A stretch of DNA of 31,892 nucleotides. Source: RGIG2560 sp964418385 (GTDB lineage: Bacteria > Patescibacteriota > Microgenomatia > UBA1400 > PJMF01). The notes under the pieces are model-generated. The model worked only from the letters and a program-made list of their open reading frames with translations. It was not told where the DNA came from and did no database searches. Location of the stretch: positions 1-31,892 of the forward strand of contig CAYQLH010000004.1 in assembly GCA_964418385.1 (NCBI GenBank). The letters are read 5' to 3'. Below, in pieces: positions 31,348 to 31,892 of the stretch. How positions within the stretch are numbered: position 1 is the first letter of the stretch; every line of letters begins with the position of its first letter. The position numbers and the translations under genes were made by a program.

Positions 31348-31362
31348 CCCCTGCCAGAGGGG
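31348..31362. repeat. Short GC hairpin
   Basis: CCCCT-GCCAG-AGGGG, a 5-bp stem and 5-nt loop 10 bp after the palindrome, followed by a G-rich rather than T-rich stretch. The rest of 31363-31450 holds nothing recognisable apart from a GC-rich run at 31380-31405. Confidence 0.4.
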
Positions 31363-31452
31363 AGGGAGTTAAGGCGAATTGGGCGCTCGCGCCGCCGCCA
31401 GCAGGGTCACAGTTTCGCGCTTTCAATTTCCCGCTTGCATTTTCGCTTTTTG

Positions 31453-31461
31453 TGGTATAAT
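31453..31461 (+). promoter_or_regulatory. Extended -10 promoter of the long-leader gene
   Basis: TGG-TATAAT at 31453-31461. Transcription from here would make a leader of about 270 nt before the ATG at 31741, by far the longest in the window. Confidence 0.7.
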
Positions 31462-31553
31462 AGGAAACGCTAAAACTTATGTGATACAAAGGGAAGGAGC
31501 CATCGTCGCTTTTCAAAATTTTCAAAAATATAATTCGATAAGGTTTTTTCGTT

Positions 31554-31673
31554 CATCGTGTGAGCCATTAGGCAAGTGATGTTGCCCGGCAAAATTATGC
31601 ACACGATGCAGGTTCTCCCTGTCGCATAGGTTTTAGCAGTCGGGCGAGGGTTTTAACCCGCATCGCTTGCCTA
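31554..31673 (+). ncRNA. Structured leader RNA of unknown class (candidate cis-regulator)
   Basis: A 13-bp helix pairs 31569-31581 with 31661-31673 (one G-U). Inside it, TTGCCCG (31582-31588) pairs with CGGGCGA (31641-31647), extended by AAAAT/GTTTT pairing and TATGC/GCATA, and capped by CAGG-TTCTC-CCTG. A second hairpin (GGGT/ACCC, 31648-31659) completes a three-way junction with almost no unpaired bases. A 9-bp complement outside the helix (31554-31562 with 31600-31608) can form a pseudoknot or a competing fold. The position, between a promoter and the Shine-Dalgarno of the next gene, is that of a riboswitch or other leader element. I could not match it to a known class; an independent small RNA is possible. 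Confidence 0.6.
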
Positions 31674-31740
31674 TAGTATTAGCACCACTTTGGCAGGCAT
31701 ACCCGGCGCAAGAAATACACAGCAGTCAGGAAGGAATACG

Positions 31741-31892
31741 ATGTCCAATCGAGGGCTAGTTTTGTGCGCGTTTTTGGTGCTCGTTTGCAACGCGCCAGTG
31801 GTCAGCATTCGCGCTGCTACCACGGCCATTTCTTCCATCGCCAATGGCAAAAAGATTAAAGTCAATGGCATCCAATTTGTCAAAATCGGCAG
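31741..31892 (+). CDS. Secreted protein, N-terminal part (runs off the window)
   Basis: 50 codons are visible, starting at an ATG 5 nt after a strong AGGAAGGA (31728-31735). Residues 1-25 form a signal peptide (SNRGLVLCAFLVLVCNAPVV, then IRAATTA). The mature start (AISSIANGKKIKVNGIQFVKIG) is not enough to assign a family. It follows the structured leader and is presumably controlled by it. Confidence 0.75.
   Translation, partial: MSNRGLVLCAFLVLVCNAPVVSIRAATTAISSIANGKKIKVNGIQFVKIG

Noticed and set aside
31379..31579. Small open frame through the promoter and leader of the last gene
   Set aside because: It spans the promoter and the paired RNA region with no Shine-Dalgarno at its start, and its sequence looks non-coding. 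A shorter GTG-started leader peptide at 31481 was also considered but has no support.

Overview
The window is about 31.9 kb of bacterial chromosome with compact, mostly single-copy housekeeping genes, two short N-gaps (9763-9772, 15835-15844) and one 100-N gap (11430-11529). The gene set suggests Patescibacteria / Candidate Phyla Radiation. It includes a two-helix T4SS_pilin-like protein, DUF5652-like and DUF4190-like small membrane proteins, a winged-helix protein fused to a nucleotidyltransferase-like domain, a bacterial Elp3, and large secreted proteins with carboxypeptidase-regulatory-like domains. The MEP isoprenoid genes point to a lineage that keeps this pathway (a Peregrinibacteria/Gracilibacteria-type group is a guess). 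The genetic code looks standard: RF2 is present, and TGA, TAA and TAG all end convincing genes.

Layout. 1-1219: end of one pilin-like gene and a complete tandem paralogue. 1272-2123 (-): TauE/SafE-UreH-type membrane protein. 2264-5707 (+): mraZ-rsmH-ftsL-like-ftsI, a shortened division/cell-wall cluster, meeting dnaE (5704-9162, -) head-on with overlapping stop codons. 9334-9732 (-): diacylglycerol/undecaprenol kinase. 9987-11429 (+): an unknown soluble protein, then a Cys-rich/DUF4190-like gene split by an in-frame TAG. 11530-13471 (-): ADP-forming acyl-CoA synthetase, 3' end lost in the gap. 13559-17289 (+): DUF5652-like gene plus ispH-ispF-ispE-ispG. 17404-18338 (-): pth and a small basic protein. 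18405-25364 (+): a three-gene surface-protein operon including a 1419-residue protein with a solenoid of about 14 helical repeats. 25372-25442 (-): tRNA-Gly(CCC). 25493-27898 (-): a membrane-anchored unknown, prfB and a winged-helix/nucleotidyltransferase regulator. 28045-30526 (-): ung and elp3. 30578-31270 (+): a Trm9/ALKBH8-like methyltransferase, divergent from elp3. 31456-31892 (+): a promoter, a long leader with a strongly paired RNA structure, and the start of a secreted protein.

A unifying feature is the promoter architecture. Many first genes carry an extended -10 (TGnTATAAT) or TTGACA-N17-TAnnnT promoter whose -10 ends only 6-8 nt before the ATG, implying leaderless mRNAs. Genes inside operons use Shine-Dalgarno sites or stop/start overlap. 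This pattern fixes several start codons. The most interesting leads are the surface operon, the structured leader RNA, the Elp3/Trm9-like pair, the in-frame TAG, and a 57-58 bp element present in two inverted intergenic copies.
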